Of a DNA stretch of 64,000 nucleotides, positions 46,777 through 59,140 are shown one piece after another (position 1 is the first letter of the stretch; the number at the start of each line of letters is the position of its first letter). The position numbers and the translations under genes are program-made. The stretch comes from Phlebiopsis flavidoalba. Its lineage: Eukaryota > Basidiomycota > Agaricomycetes > Polyporales > Phanerochaetaceae. The notes under the pieces were generated by a model. The model did no database searches and was not told the DNA's origin. It saw only the letters and a program-made list of their open reading frames with translations. The stretch is from contig JAOCPU010000049.1 of the NCBI GenBank assembly GCA_035772785.1, forward strand, positions 62,001-126,000, written 5' to 3'.

Positions 46777-47203
46777 GTCAAAGCGTAAACTGTGGGAACA
46801 GGATCCGAGGAAAAGTGTACAGACCATGGTGGCTGCTGATCCTAGGCTTACGTGGGTCAAGGTGCTCCGGAAATGGAAGCCTGAGTTCTACCGCAAGTGT
46901 CCGAGCGAACCGGGGGAGCTGATACATGGCTGGGGGTAGGGTACGAGCTGGCTGCACAGGGGATGGAGGGGATCGTTTATGAGGTCGTGTGGATTGCCAG
47001 TGGGAGAAAGCAAAGCGCAGAAGGCTGGCCAACGTTCTTAATCCCCACTTTCTTCACCTGCGATGGATTGTTGATTCGTATTTGCGGAGTCAGATTAAAA
47101 ACTCGAATAAAACTCTCATTTTTCGTGCAGGCGCCCCTATACCCGCATGGAACACGGGCCCAGACCCATTCCACACCACCACCGCAGCAATGTATCCGAA
47201 CAT
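46777..47203. other. intergenic, no gene recognised
   Basis: Upstream region of the PP2C gene and 3' region of the next minus-strand gene; short overlapping frames only. Confidence 0.45.
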
Positions 47204-47805
47204 TTAATTCTCGCAAGTAATACGCTCTTCGTAATACAAGCAATCACCGCTCTGGTTTCTGCGCCTGTCCTGACCTGCTGCGCGACGGCGGCCCCGGTGC
47301 CGTGCGCCCACGCCTCCGACGGCTGCGCGCGCGGGGGCTACGGTCGTGGTCGTCATCGTCGTCAGAGAGCTCGAGCGCGTCCGCCCACGCACGACTCCGC
47401 GCCTGGTGTGCCCCCATGCCTTTTTTTCCGGCCGCTCTTCTGGAACGGCCCGCGCGCCGTCTTCTCCGTCTTCTCGTTCGCGCTCTGCGCTCGCTCTTGC
47501 CCCGCACCGACGGACGATCGTCCGGATCAAGATCGAACGACACCCCGGCTGCTGCTGCGCGACCGGCGCGCGCGAGGACGCCGGCGAGGCCGCTCGGGGA
47601 ACTCGACATCGGTGGCGTCGGTTCGCAGAGGACCAGGCAGCCGGTCCGAATTGTGAAACGGGTACGGATGTGCGCGATGGCTGGGAGTGTCGTAACCGAA
47701 CCGCGGTGAGGTACCGAAGGCCCGGCTTCAGGGGAGCTCGATTGATCTCGTCAAGGCGTGGTTTTTGTTTTTGGGGGGTGGGGGGGGGGGGGGGTGTTTG
47801 TGTGG

Positions 47806-47839
<34 letters not shown>

Positions 47840-50500
47840 TTCCTTTGTGGTGGTGGGGTGGTTTTTTGGGGGGTGGGGGTTCCTCTTCTTTTTTAGGGGG
47901 TTTTTGGGGGGGCGGGGGGGGGGGTGAGTTCCGTCGATGGCGCTTGGGTGTCTGCGGCTGGGGCCATCCCCGATTGATTCTGGGCAGCATGTGAAGGGTA
48001 GGATGGTGGGTGTGATGGTGGCGGTAGGCCATTAGCAAATAGATTATGTTTTATAAATATTGTACGGCCTGAACGAAGCCGTACTGCATCTGCGGATCTT
48101 GTAACGACGGGATTGGCTGGGGGGTATTGTATTGGTGGCGGTGGATGGGATCGCGACCGGAGGGTGTCGAAGGCATTGGCCCAGGTGTCCGCAAGAGATG
48201 GCTGCGTAGGTCGTGGCGCTGATGTATTGGCGGGATGTCGTGGTACGCTGAGCGAGCCTGAGACAACGTGTGAGCCCGTGGAGGATTTTTTGGTGGCGGC
48301 TGAAAACGCCGTATCTCGGTGTCTGGGTGCCATGATGAGGAATCGTTATGACCTAAAACAATGATAACGACTCACCAGAGGTTTTTCGACATCGACCTCC
48401 TGGAAACTCTCATGGCTCTTAGTCGCCCTCGCAGGGAAGACCTCGCAGGGGGTCTGGTAGAAACGCGACGGGGTTTATCCTTGGTCCTCAGGGACAACGC
48501 TTGCTCTGATGGAAGAGCTGGATGCGGACCGTCACGGAACGTTTGCGTTTCCGGGGACTGTGCATGGGAAGCACGAAACCTTGGACTGGTTCGAAGGTAC
48601 AGAACGGATGGGCGAGGACATTGAAGGAGCCATCTCGTTCCCCTCGAAAAGTAGGCTCGTTGTCCCAAACGAGCGCGAGACTCTTTTTGCTCTCCGTCGT
48701 GGCGGCGGAAAAGGTTCGTCATCAGAAAGAGTCAAAGTCCAGGGGTAGTGGACAGCTCTTCCTTTCCCTTTGTCGTGGCTTTGAGCTACAGGAGTCTTGA
48801 CTGGAGCAGTCGGCTGCCGGTCGCGCATCTTTATTGCGTGAAGGCTCTCCCAGAGTCCTCGCAGGGGTTACAGACATCGTGGCCGGCTTGGTGATAAACA
48901 ACCTCTGGGACGCGTCCACTCATGGGGTGCCGGAGTCGCGTCTCGCGGCACCACCGGCCGGTCTTCTGTGGGGGAGAAAGAGGTCGGGGGCGAACTCACG
49001 TGTTTTGCGATGGCTGAGGCTTTGCGCGGAGAAGTGCGCGCGGAGGGGGGGGAGGGGGGGGAGGGGGGTATATGAGGAGGAGTTTCTGTGATAGGAGCGG
49101 GAGTCTTGGGGGCGGCGACGGGGAGGGTGGCGGCGAGGGTGACTCTGAAGCACACCTGCTATGTACGTGAGAGGGAGCTACCGCCGGGTTTCGCAGCAGG
49201 AGTTTTGGGTCGACGACGGGGTGGAGGAGGTGATGGTGGACTCCCGAAACCATGGGGACTCAGAAGCAGTGACTTCCGCTATTTCAGGTGTTCCGTTAGA
49301 AGAGGAGGGCGGTGGGGTTTGAGTTTGAAGTTGGATATTTCTCGCCGGAGCTCAGTGCAGTGGGCCTAGTTGGTTTCGAATAGGCCAGGAACAGGGTGCC
49401 CGACTTCAGCATCTGCTGTGGTGGTCGAAATGCTCGTATGCTTGAGCGCACGGGCGAGCTCGACGGTGAGACGCGTACTAACAAGACTCGTGAGAATGGT
49501 GAGGACACGGGTGAGGTCGCGATATCGATATGGAAGCTCGGAGAAGAGGGTGGAGACGGTGTAGTCAGGTCAATATGATGTCTGTGGATGACTGACGAGG
49601 ATTTTGTGCAGCCACCCTTTGGAGTTGCATCGTACTGGGTCCCATTTTTTGCAAACACTCGTCTTTCCGAGTCGACCGGGGTCAGCGCACGTTCAGTCGT
49701 GCCTGTGATGAACTTTTTTAATGGACATTTCATTGGCATCGTCGTTGTGACCCAGTCTGAGCCGTCATCCCCGTCTGAGTCTTCGACAAAGATATATCGA
49801 GTTTCGACCTCGTCCTCTCCTTCGTCGTCTATACCGCCAATCGCTTTTCCGTCTCTCCTCTTCCTCCAGAAAAAGCCCTCGAGAGGTCGTCCGCATCGTC
49901 TGGGTTCATCTTCGTAAACGGATGGCAGCACCCGCGCACTCTTCTCCATCTCGAGTTTGATGCGGACCTGTGAGGGTTCCTGGGCCGCGGAGCATTATCC
50001 AACCTCCTCACCCAGTTTCCCCCTCCTCCTCATCCCTCTCATAAGCGTCATTTCCTTCGTCCCCAGATGCTCTCCAAAGTACCCAATGGGAATCTTCTTC
50101 GCGCGCCGCGTAATCCGCGGTCCTTCACAAGTTTGACAGTGCGCAAATCGATAATGTCATCCTGGTCAAGCCGCAAACATTGTACCTCTCTGCCAACTTG
50201 GCGACCAGACATTGAGGCAAGCGTTGCGAAGGACTCTTATTCACCCACGCCTCAGTAACGGGTGTAAGGATCCAAGCGTGCGAGGGCCGCACCATGCTTG
50301 CGTCTCGGACGCCCCAGAACGCGCTCGAGCACCGCAAGGTGGCATGGCGCAGGACGACGACAATGCCCGTGCGCACTCGTTTTGAGGGGGTGGTCATGGA
50401 GGGCCGATTTGCTGGGCCGGCAGCGGGGCTGGCAGGAGTGCGGGGTATGGTGATGCGAGGCTGAGGAGTGTAAGAGGCAGCTGACACGCAGCTGCAGCAA
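47204..50500 (-). CDS. large disordered, Ser/Pro-rich protein, unidentified
   Basis: Read along the minus strand: KRVRTGIVVVLRHATLR (50390), DQDDIIDLRTVKLVKDRG (50175), KIPIGYFGEHLGTKEMTLMR (50100), a 217-codon frame from the ATG at 49949 with ETRYIFVEDSDGDDGSDW and FAKNGTQYDATPKGG, then long Ser/Pro stretches (TPSPPSSPS; PPHIPPSPPSPPSARTSPRK), KGKGRAVHYPWTLTLSDDEP (48760), SLADTWANAFDTLRSRS (48200), RLRSGRTIFIKHNLFANGLP (48090), a poly-Pro segment and a basic end with ARTRRRRRRRAGRSRRAAGK (47500). The many SP/TP and KR motifs suggest a nuclear protein phosphorylated by proline-directed kinases, but this is inference. It may be two genes, with a boundary near 49950-50050. I do not recognise the family. 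Confidence 0.4.
47773..47932. repeat. G-rich tract with a 30-nt G run
   Basis: Within 160 bases the plus strand is almost only G and T, with runs of 15 G (47780-47794) and 30 G (47808-47837) and several shorter runs. The minus strand would encode mainly proline in any frame. Confidence 0.95.
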
Positions 50501-53500
50501 GGCGTGCTAAGGGTCTGGTGGGGTCGGGTGCGTTAGGTGTCTCGGAACCTATGGAGCACGCAGGCGAACCGCGCAGATGAGGCTGGTCGGAACGAGGACG
50601 CGAGCGGACAAGGTTCGAGATGAGCTCAGTGGTTCAAACTCAGCTGATCGTTCCCTCAGGGGCGCGTCTATCCTAACTTCGTGCTCCAGCGACCGTCCAA
50701 AATTCCACGCCTAAAGGACATTCAAACTAGCACTGGATGTGCCATGAGAATAAGAAGCTAATCATTTTCACACAGCAAAGACATTGTCTAGCCATGAGCA
50801 CGCTCAGCTGCCACCACACTCTACACACCCAAACCAAGAAGGACAACGAGTGTCACCGCGCGCCTAAAACACTGGCCCGCGAGTAAAAAGGAACCCAAAC
50901 TTTTTTCTTTGCATGTTTCCGTCGTTTCAACCCCCACCCCCTGGACCGTAGCCACACATAGTACGGTGTCAGCAATGCGAGATGACCCGCACCCAACACA
51001 GCATTTGGATCATGACCGCCCCACTGCGAGGAGGACCGAGAACGTACACATGATCTGGAACAAACATGCAGGTCTTCTGCCTGTGAAGCAGGATACTGCG
51101 TTACGTTTACTCGCAGGCTGAGTGTCTCATTGCGAAGTTGTCGAGTAAGTGTAACCCTTACCCCGCGGGTCTCCGGCAGGTCCAGATCCGAGAAGTCAGC
51201 GGAGTCCTGCGAAGGCCGAGTGGCGATACATTCTGCAAGACGTGAGCGCTATAACACGTGTGTATGTGCTGTTGCAAAGGTGGTGACGCACTCTACCCAT
51301 GGTCCATAACTACCGTGACTCGATGACGGGCCATGGGTAGATCGCGGACTGGCAGCAGCCCACAGCAGCCTCGAACGTCAATCGCGAGCGCGCTCGTACT
51401 CATGAACTCAGATCAAGCGCGCATACCTGTCTTGTTACTCATATATCACTTATACGAATCAGCCTATAAGGTGGCAAAGCGTAGAGTTTTATTTGCGAAC
51501 GTTCGTGCATCCGAGGAAGCAACAAACTAGAGGCTATTACGCATCACGAAACAATCCTCGCCCCACTTTTTGTGCGTTAAACGCATGTGCATGATCTTGC
51601 TCCAATGACCAGCTACACAGTCCTTTGCTCAGTTCTGCAATATACTGCCGAATCCCTTCCGGAATCGGAGGGGCATAGAAAGGGTTAGAAAACGCCCACT
51701 ACATTTTTCTTTATCTCCGTGCCTCACGCCCAAAAAACGCAACAAAAATAATCCACACAGTCGCCGTTATGAACTGTGCCTCGGCAAAACACCTTACCCC
51801 CCATCCAAACCTGCAGACTTCCACCCTACCTACTCGTGTAGTTGGCATGCCTAACAGCAAGCCTCCCAGCCCAACCCACAACGCCCGGAGGAACTCCGCC
51901 AGAACCGCCCGGGCGGCGTATACAAAACACGGGTCAGACGACCAGTAAAGCAGGAAATGAACGCCCCTACGTCAAGATGCCCTCCTTCGCAGGAAATGAA
52001 AGCGCGAAGAGGGTGACGTACGGCATCGGGCGTCCCCAGTTCGTCTGAGCTAGTGCCTATTTGCGCAAACGCGCCGGGCCCGACGCGCGGTGGATCGGGT
52101 GCAGAACGCTGCCTGGGATGGCGGGTGCCCGCTGCTCTCTTGCCTGTGTGGGATCCAACGGCTGGCGTCATTGGCTCAAGGCGAGGCGTGCCCACCGCGC
52201 CGATGGCTAGGGGATCCATAGGGTCGAACGAGTGGATTCTGCGAGGTGGGGCTGTGAAAGGGGCACCCGACGCAGCTTAGAGCCCAGCCCTGACTCTTTT
52301 CAGGCAACGAACACAGTCCCTCTGTGGGCGTAACAAGAAGGACACGCCAAGGGCACCTCTCTGTCTTGCGCCACGGGTCACGTATGCGGATCCGGGGCAT
52401 CTTTCCATGCCCTCGCGCAGACAGACTAACGACCAGGCGGTCGGCAGTCCAGATAGCGTTGCGAATGCGTGGCGAGCGGTTGTGCTCATTTGAGACTGAG
52501 AGAAGAGTTCTTGCGCTGCGTCGTATCGCGCGAGACGTCCTGTGGCCCAAACGCAGCCGCGCGTGCACCGGGGGGGGGGCCCAAAGAGAGGTGTGCGACG
52601 ACTCCCTGCAGTTTGGGGCCTGCCGTGCTACGCCCGCGGGAGAAACGACTTCACCCGATAGGGTACGACGTCGCGCAAATCCAGGCGCTATTCGTCTGCG
52701 CCCAGCCGCAGCATCGCCCGTGACCGCCGACTCGGGCTGGCTCAGCTGCCGTGGTGGCGTCCTGGCGGGTGATGACACTCGTAGTGGTGAGAGACCGGGC
52801 GGCGTGGTTGGGTGTGGGCTGCGTGGAGTGGTCGAGTAATGGGGGTGGGAGCTGCGCGCGGGGAGAGGGATAAGATACGCCTGTGGGATGTGCCCGTTAT
52901 CAGTGTTCTGCAGCGTGCGAAGTCGCCCGGCCGAGCATACTCCATATCGCGACATCCACGCCCGCACACACCGCGTCCGGGACGTGCCCCATCTGTGTTC
53001 GCAGAAAAGAACGTATATTACGCTTACGAGACTGGTGGGGCCCACGGTCCGCAGCCTGCGTGCGCGTGTTTCTCCCCCTTCGCGCTTCGCGACTGGGCAG
53101 GCCAGGGCCCTGCGCGCAAGTTTGCGGACGCACCGCGGGAGCGCGCGCGATCGAGCACCATTTCGGTCGTGCGACCTCTCCCTGGTCCTCTGCGCGAGCA
53201 GAAGGGAGCCGCATCCCAGATATACGCGCACATGCGTTCATATCAGCCAGGATCGTCATCCCCGCGTCGCAGGCACAGCCCTGCCTCAGCGGGGCAGCAG
53301 CAGCAGGGGCCTTCTCCGCAAAGCTACATCCTGAGCGCACACGGTGCCGTTGTTTGACCGACATGGGCACGTCCATTCGCTGGGGCCCACCGCTTCTGTG
53401 ACCCCATAAGCCGGACCGGTGCCTGTGGCGCCAACCCGTACCGAGCTCAAAAACGTGTGATGCGGCGTCGTAATATGACGTCGGGTACAGTATACGGGCG

Positions 53501-54889
53501 ACGTGTCGCAGGGATTTTGATGGTCTTTCACTCCTCAGACGTGCTACTGCAGTACACAGAGGCCATAGTGTGCGTGGCCACGCGCGCACCACGTCCATAG
53601 GCAGGGAGGGGTGCCAACATAAAAGGCCGCAAACCGCGCGCGCCGCCCGGGCGGCATGGTCGTGGACGTCCTTTCCAAATCTGCACAAACGCACTAAGAG
53701 AGGACCTGATAATGGACCGAAAGGCGCACCATACGTGGCCCACGGCGAAAACCCAACCGCGTACCAGAGGCCACACTTTGAAGGACTTTATGCGCGAGAT
53801 CGGCGTACGCACACGCCCAGCGGCCCCCAGACCCCATCTCTGCTGCGTCCCGAGCCAACCGGTGCAGTGCCTATACAAAACCGCCGCGTCAGATGCTTAT
53901 CAGGCGTTGTGTGAACTGTGCAGCGTTAATCACAGGTTTTCCACGCCTCCGCGTCCTGCGTCGCGACTCTACGTAGCCTCGCACCCTGGCCGGCGGAGTC
54001 GCCGTCGATGTACATGACCCTCCCTACCGCGCCTCCAACCCCGCGCCGCCTCTCCCTCCCCACAAACCTGACCTCGAGCACCCCTGTGCGTGACTGTGTG
54101 AGCGCAACGCCCAAAGCGCACTTTCGCCAACGCGCCGCAAGCCGCGCCCACAGCCAACGCACAAACCTCCCCGACCTCCCCCCTCAAAACCGCCCCCACT
54201 GTACCTGCCTATAACACCCAAAACCAGCACCCGCGGCGCACCTCGCCTCCGCTCCCAGTCCGCACACACCGCGCTCCGCAGACACATCCCACGCTGCAGG
54301 CTGCGGTATACAATCACGCACACGGCGTGCGCAGTGTGGCCCCGCTCGGCGCAACCATCCCAACGCGTGTGGCTCCCGCACCCCCCAGCCGACCAGCCGG
54401 ACGACACAAAACCGACGACGACCAACAATCACGGCCTAAGCCTGCGTCCCCTCCTCCTTCGCCTCGTCGTCGCGGACCGTCACTACCTCCTCCCGCAGGG
54501 GTCAGCCCACACGCCGCCGCTGACGTCTAATCACTTATACTCCTTCGAACTTGCGGTGTCGCGGTTCGAAGACGACCGCTCCCTGGGGTTTTTGGCGCTC
54601 GTGCAGATCGAGAAAACGGCTCTCTAGCGCGGCTGCTGCGTCCGTGTTGCCCGGGCGGGTGCGGGACGTGTGCGCGCGCGGGGCACGATTTCCCGGTGTG
54701 TGCCGGGGTGCGTGCGGGCGCTGGTTGTTCGTCGCGCGGTGTACCGGTTTTGGGGGCGGGCGATTTTGTGTGAGGGGCGCAAGGGGGTGGGCGAGGGGGC
54801 GCCCGCTTGTGTATGTGTTGTGTTAGTTGATGTGTGCCCGGTAGGTAGGGGTGGTTATTATTGGGGTATGTCCTTATTGGTGATGGGGT
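50501..54889. other. 4.4 kb without a credible gene
   Basis: The left part (50.5-52.0 kb) has only short frames. In the G+C-rich part (52.0-54.9 kb) frames of 150-350 codons overlap on both strands and in several phases (for example the minus strand at 52176-53231 and 52900-53694, and the plus strand at 52812-53401). Their products are Arg/Pro/Ser-rich, show no domain, and shadow each other, as expected from high G+C content. I therefore call none of them. Confidence 0.45.
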
Positions 54890-57400
54890 CTGCGTATGCG
54901 TAGGTTAAGCATAGGATGTATGTCTAGAACTTATGAGCATGGGACGTACACGCTGTATCATGTTTTTTTATTAGCGTTGATGATCGCAAAAATGTATTTT
55001 ATCTTTGACCCTGAGCTTTCCCCATATGGGTGTCTTTTCTGCTTGCCCGTGTGCCTCCGTGCACGTCCTCAGCCTTTGCCACGAAGCGCATCCAAGTGTT
55101 GCTGCGTAGGGCCGTGGCATGGAGTATGAAAGATGGCCGTATATCTTCACAGACATGTTATTATCGCCTATCGTGCGTAGACTTGAACGCGCGAGGCATA
55201 TCATAGGACAAAACTCCACACACGCACCATATTCCAATCTCTAGCAGCTAACTCACAACACAAACCGAATCTGCTGTCCCTTCCTTCTCTCCGCTGGTGG
55301 GCGCGTTCTCCCGTGCTTTCCCATATCCCCGCGCCTCGAGCAGGCCCAGCCCGCCTTTATTTCGTCAATTGTAGCCCGTGGGATACGAGAGCTGAGCATT
55401 TCGCGTGAGAGTCTGTGTCTTCATAGTGCTTCGTGTTGAAACGCTTTATATATAGTAGCTGACGCGCGTACAGGTAAAGCGTGTGGGACCACACTGTGAG
55501 ACAGGGACGCACACGTTGCCACAAGCTTCATGTCCGAACTTTTTAGCTTCACTCCGTCAGTTCTTCGTTCCGGATCCGTCCTCAGGTCCGCGCGCACACG
55601 AACAGAGGCATTCTAGATGCAAGGGCGAGGTGTCGAAGAGCGCGGTGGAGAGCTTAAACTGGCCATTGGTCGGCCGTGCATCACTGGAATTTTGTGATCG
55701 CGTGAGTGTGCGCATTTGGGGGGCCGATGATCATGTTGTTCACGAGCTGGAGCGTTTTGTTTACCTCAATCGCGTTGTGACGCGGGGACCCTGCGTCTTC
55801 GCCCTTCGCGAATGCGCATGGGGGTCGCGTTCGTGTCGCTGCAAGGACCGTGGGGAGCTTGGCCATGGTGTGCGTTGGTGATCAGTCTGTAACCTCATAG
55901 GGTTGAGCACGGGATGAATGCCTGGGACTGTGTGCATCGGACGTACATGACTTTTTCCAGCGTTGATCTTGTACTATTGCCATATTGCTTGCACCCGTCC
56001 CCCCCGGTCGCTACTCTGGCACATATGGGACAACCTAAACATCGCCGCGTTTGGTAAACGAACGGCCAATGACCGGCTAACCTGAGCGGGTTAAGCATAG
56101 CATGCATATCTAGGGTTAAGGCATTGTACGTACTCAATTGTAGGCCGCTACAATTCTATAGCGTTCCTGGGCTAAAGTGGATGTTCTAGGTCGCCTGGTT
56201 TGAGCTTTTCCTACGGAACCCGCTGCCCCGTACGTAGTCGCGAAATTCCGCGAGTTCTCCCGAACGATGCCGTGCGCGAATGCTCCATGGGGATCGATTT
56301 GTTGCTTTCCGGCCCGTGTCGCAGGTGCAGGAAGGATAGGGACCCTTTCTTACGGCTGATGTGTGGACATGGGACTTGCGTGGGGTTAGGATGTCTAACC
56401 ACGTCATGAACTGTGGGCACTTGGTTCAGTAAAGAAGAATCATATCACAGAACGTACGCACTGTTCATCTTGGGTGTATCTAATGTCGCCGCGGCCATAA
56501 TACAGGTCGTGTGAGCTGTTCTTGGTGGTTATCTGTCATGTGTGGGTCGGGTACGTAGTTACAGGATGCAAGACGTGGTGTGTATGGCGCATAACCTAAA
56601 TCGGCGCAGCTGCTACATGCGTGGTATACGAGCGGTCACTAATCGGCTAACATGCGCGGGTTAAGCATAACATGCACAGCCAGGGTTCCAACGACACCGT
56701 ACGTACATTCTATACCGTCTGTGGGCTAAGGATGCTTTAGCTTGACTGGTTAAGCTTTGCTACGGACCGTCTTTCCGTCTGTTCGCGAGTTTTGCGACCC
56801 TGTCTTCGCGAATACCCATGGAGGCGCAAGAAGTATGGTGTGGCCTCTCCAGGTGGGATCGTGGGACTTGCGTACGGGCTGATACGTTCAACCACATCAT
56901 GAGCTGTGTGTATTTGGTTCAGTAAAGAAGAAAAGGTATACTGCGGAACGTACGCACTGTTCACCTCGGGTGTATCTAATGTCGCCGTAGACACAATAAA
57001 GGTCGTGTGAGCCCTCCTTGGATATCTTATCGTCGACTGTCATGTGTGAGTTAGATGTATGTGTACAGGGTACGAGGCGTGGCGTGTTTCTCCCGATCCG
57101 AGGCTGTTCGGAAACCGAGTGTATGCATTCGGCTCGGTCAAGAACCAGGGGAGGTATGTCTAAAGCTCGAATGGGTATTGGACGTACACGCTGTTTAATG
57201 AACCGCTGTTTCTCGATCTCCATGTCTTGGCCATGACTGGGATGCGCATCTAGCCGTCGCTGCGGGTGCGGCGGGCGCGGTACACGCCCCGTAGCGTTTT
57301 CTTGGACGTTTTATTATTGGCTGCGGTGCGTAGGGTGAGCACGGGGCACGCATGGGACCTACACCGGTAAGAAACATTTCTCCGGCGTACCATCTTTTTT
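54890..57400. repeat. degenerate tandem repeat array, unit about 500-570 bp
   Basis: The motif GGTTAAGCATA or a close variant recurs at 54903, 55901 (GGTTGAGCACG), 56089, 56659 and 57333 (GGGTGAGCACG), each followed by GTACGTAC-type sequence. The units at about 56040-56600 and 56600-57130 match along most of their length: TTGGTTCAGTAAAGAAGAA at 56421 and 56914, GAACGTACGCACTGTTCA and GGGTGTATCTAATGTCGCCG following each. The other units are more diverged. No coding function seen. Confidence 0.75.
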
Positions 57401-58279
57401 GGGTCATTCATTTGGCCGTACGGGGAGGGACCGACAGTCGAAGCCGTCGCGAGCTCCGGAGGCTCGGCAGCCACGAACGGCCGGGCGGTTCTGGGCCGGA
57501 TTAATTGAGACGGGGCCACTGAATCGGCGGAAAGCGAGACTCAGAGCGCGTTCGCGCACAGTGTCGAGCGCAGAGGCGTCTAGGCAGGGAAATGATAGAT
57601 TGCGCACGGAACACTGGTCGTTCCGTGTCCCTCGCCGCTATCCTGTGAACACTAAACCCCGCGTGACGTCGAGGCCGGCAAGCAGAGCGGGTCCCTAGGC
57701 CGTCACACTACCCGCTTGCAATTCCGCCGCGGCGGCGGAGCGTCGGAGGCAGCTAGGCGCGTTGCTGGTCATCATAACAATGTGAGTTGGGCCCAATCGC
57801 CTGCGCAGTAACGATCAACGCTTGTGGAGTGGGTGGTCGGTGGTGGTCGCGCTGGCTCCCGCCCAGTGCCGACGGCGGGCTCGCCAAGACAGCGCGACTG
57901 CGTCGCTATCTCCCTCCTTGCGCTGTCCCCTCCACCTCCGCACGCACGATTGGAGCGTATGTTTGGAGCACACCCAGCGTCTGTCGCTCGCGTCGTATCG
58001 AGGAACCGGGCGAGGAGCGCAGTGCAAAAGTGTTTCCGCGAAGGTGGGCGCCCGGCCCTGGCAGAAACGAGAAATCATCGAACGGCAGACAGACGCCCCT
58101 GATTTTCGAGAGTCGTAGTGACTGCACAAAAGGCAGAGGCGGTTCTCGCTCTCGCTCGCTGTAAGTACCTCGGCCCTGCAGCCCTCCCGTTCGCCATCGT
58201 CCATACCCTGCGGTCACCCACAATTAGTGAGTTCCGCCGCCTGCCCGCCGCTGCGTGCCCGCACTGACCCAGCGCAGCC
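57401..58279. other. 5' flank of the next gene, possible upstream exon
   Basis: G+C-rich with overlapping short frames. A piece reading TAQKAEAVLALA (about 58120-58155) ends before a GTAAGT and could be an upstream exon of the gene at 58280, with an intron ending CACAATTAG or CAGCGCAG; not provable here. Confidence 0.3.
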
Positions 58280-59140
58280 ATGTCCGTCCTCGCACCCATG
58301 CCCACGACCAACGCAGCACCCACCGCCACTACACCCCCGCGCGAGGGCACACATCAGTCTAGACCCCACGGCCCGCACCCCAAAGCGGCACCATCCAGCC
58401 GCAAGCAGCAGCACACACACTCCCGTCCTCTTCCCCTCACACATCCCCGATACCGACCTGCCCCCGCAGCCGCGCACCGTGCAGTAACCTGCGCACGAGC
58501 ACACGCCCGCACCCGGTCTCGCCTCCTCCGCCCTACAACACCCACTCCCAAACGCGCGCACAGCAGCGCACGCGCGACGCCGCTTCGACGTCGAGCCACA
58601 CACACGTCCACACCCCCGCGCGGGCTCCTCCCGCACGCCGCGCCGCTGCCCCCCACGACCTCCCTAAGCACCGACACCCTCGGCGCGTTCTCGCCCACGC
58701 GCAGCGCGCGCGCCGCAGCTGCACTCCCTCCTCACCCTTCCCCGCCGGCGCCCGTGCACTTATCCCTCTCTCCCTCTCCTTCCCGGCCGCGTGCGCCTTC
58801 GACTCCCCCCGGCGCAGAGAGCGAAGAGAGCGCTGAAGAAGAGGAGCTGCCCCGCATCTGGCCGCACGCCCTCGGGCGACGACGGTCGCTCGACGGCGCC
58901 CTCGAGCGCAGGGCCCGCGACGCCCGTGCACTCGCGCAGGCGCGCGCCGCTTGCTGCCCTCCCCTCCAAGTCCCCCCTTCCCCTCCCTCTCCCTCTCCAA
59001 CCCAACACCCCCCACCCACTAGCAGCAGCGTGCGGGGGTAGGGGCACTAGAGGCGCTGGAAGCAGCAAGCCGTGATGTTCGGGCGTGGATCGAGGCGAAA
59101 CGTGTCGTAGCGGGTCGGGGGCGTGCGGACCGCAGGGTGC
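58280..59140 (+). CDS. unidentified Pro/Ser/Arg-rich protein
   Basis: The ATG at 58280 has a good context (GCAGCCATGT). The first 170 codons are Pro/Thr/His/Arg-rich and low in complexity. The most gene-like part is SPRPRAPSTPPG-like sequence leading to AESEESAEEEELPRIWPHAL, RRRSLDGALERRARDARALA (58800-58945) and, in another frame, LEALEAASRDVRAWIEAKRV (59045-59105), which look like an acidic stretch followed by amphipathic helices. Frame jumps are needed. The opposite strand also has long frames due to base composition, so the call rests on the helical C-terminal part. No family recognised. Confidence 0.4.

Noticed and set aside
52176..53694. Open frames of 150-350 codons on both strands
   Set aside because: They overlap in at least four phases, have Arg/Pro/Ser-rich products without any domain, and begin at non-ATG codons in part; high G+C content explains them.
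54840..57400. Telomeric repeats in the right part of the window
   Set aside because: There is no run of TTAGGG or its complement; the array there has a unit of about 500-570 bp and ordinary genes continue to its right.
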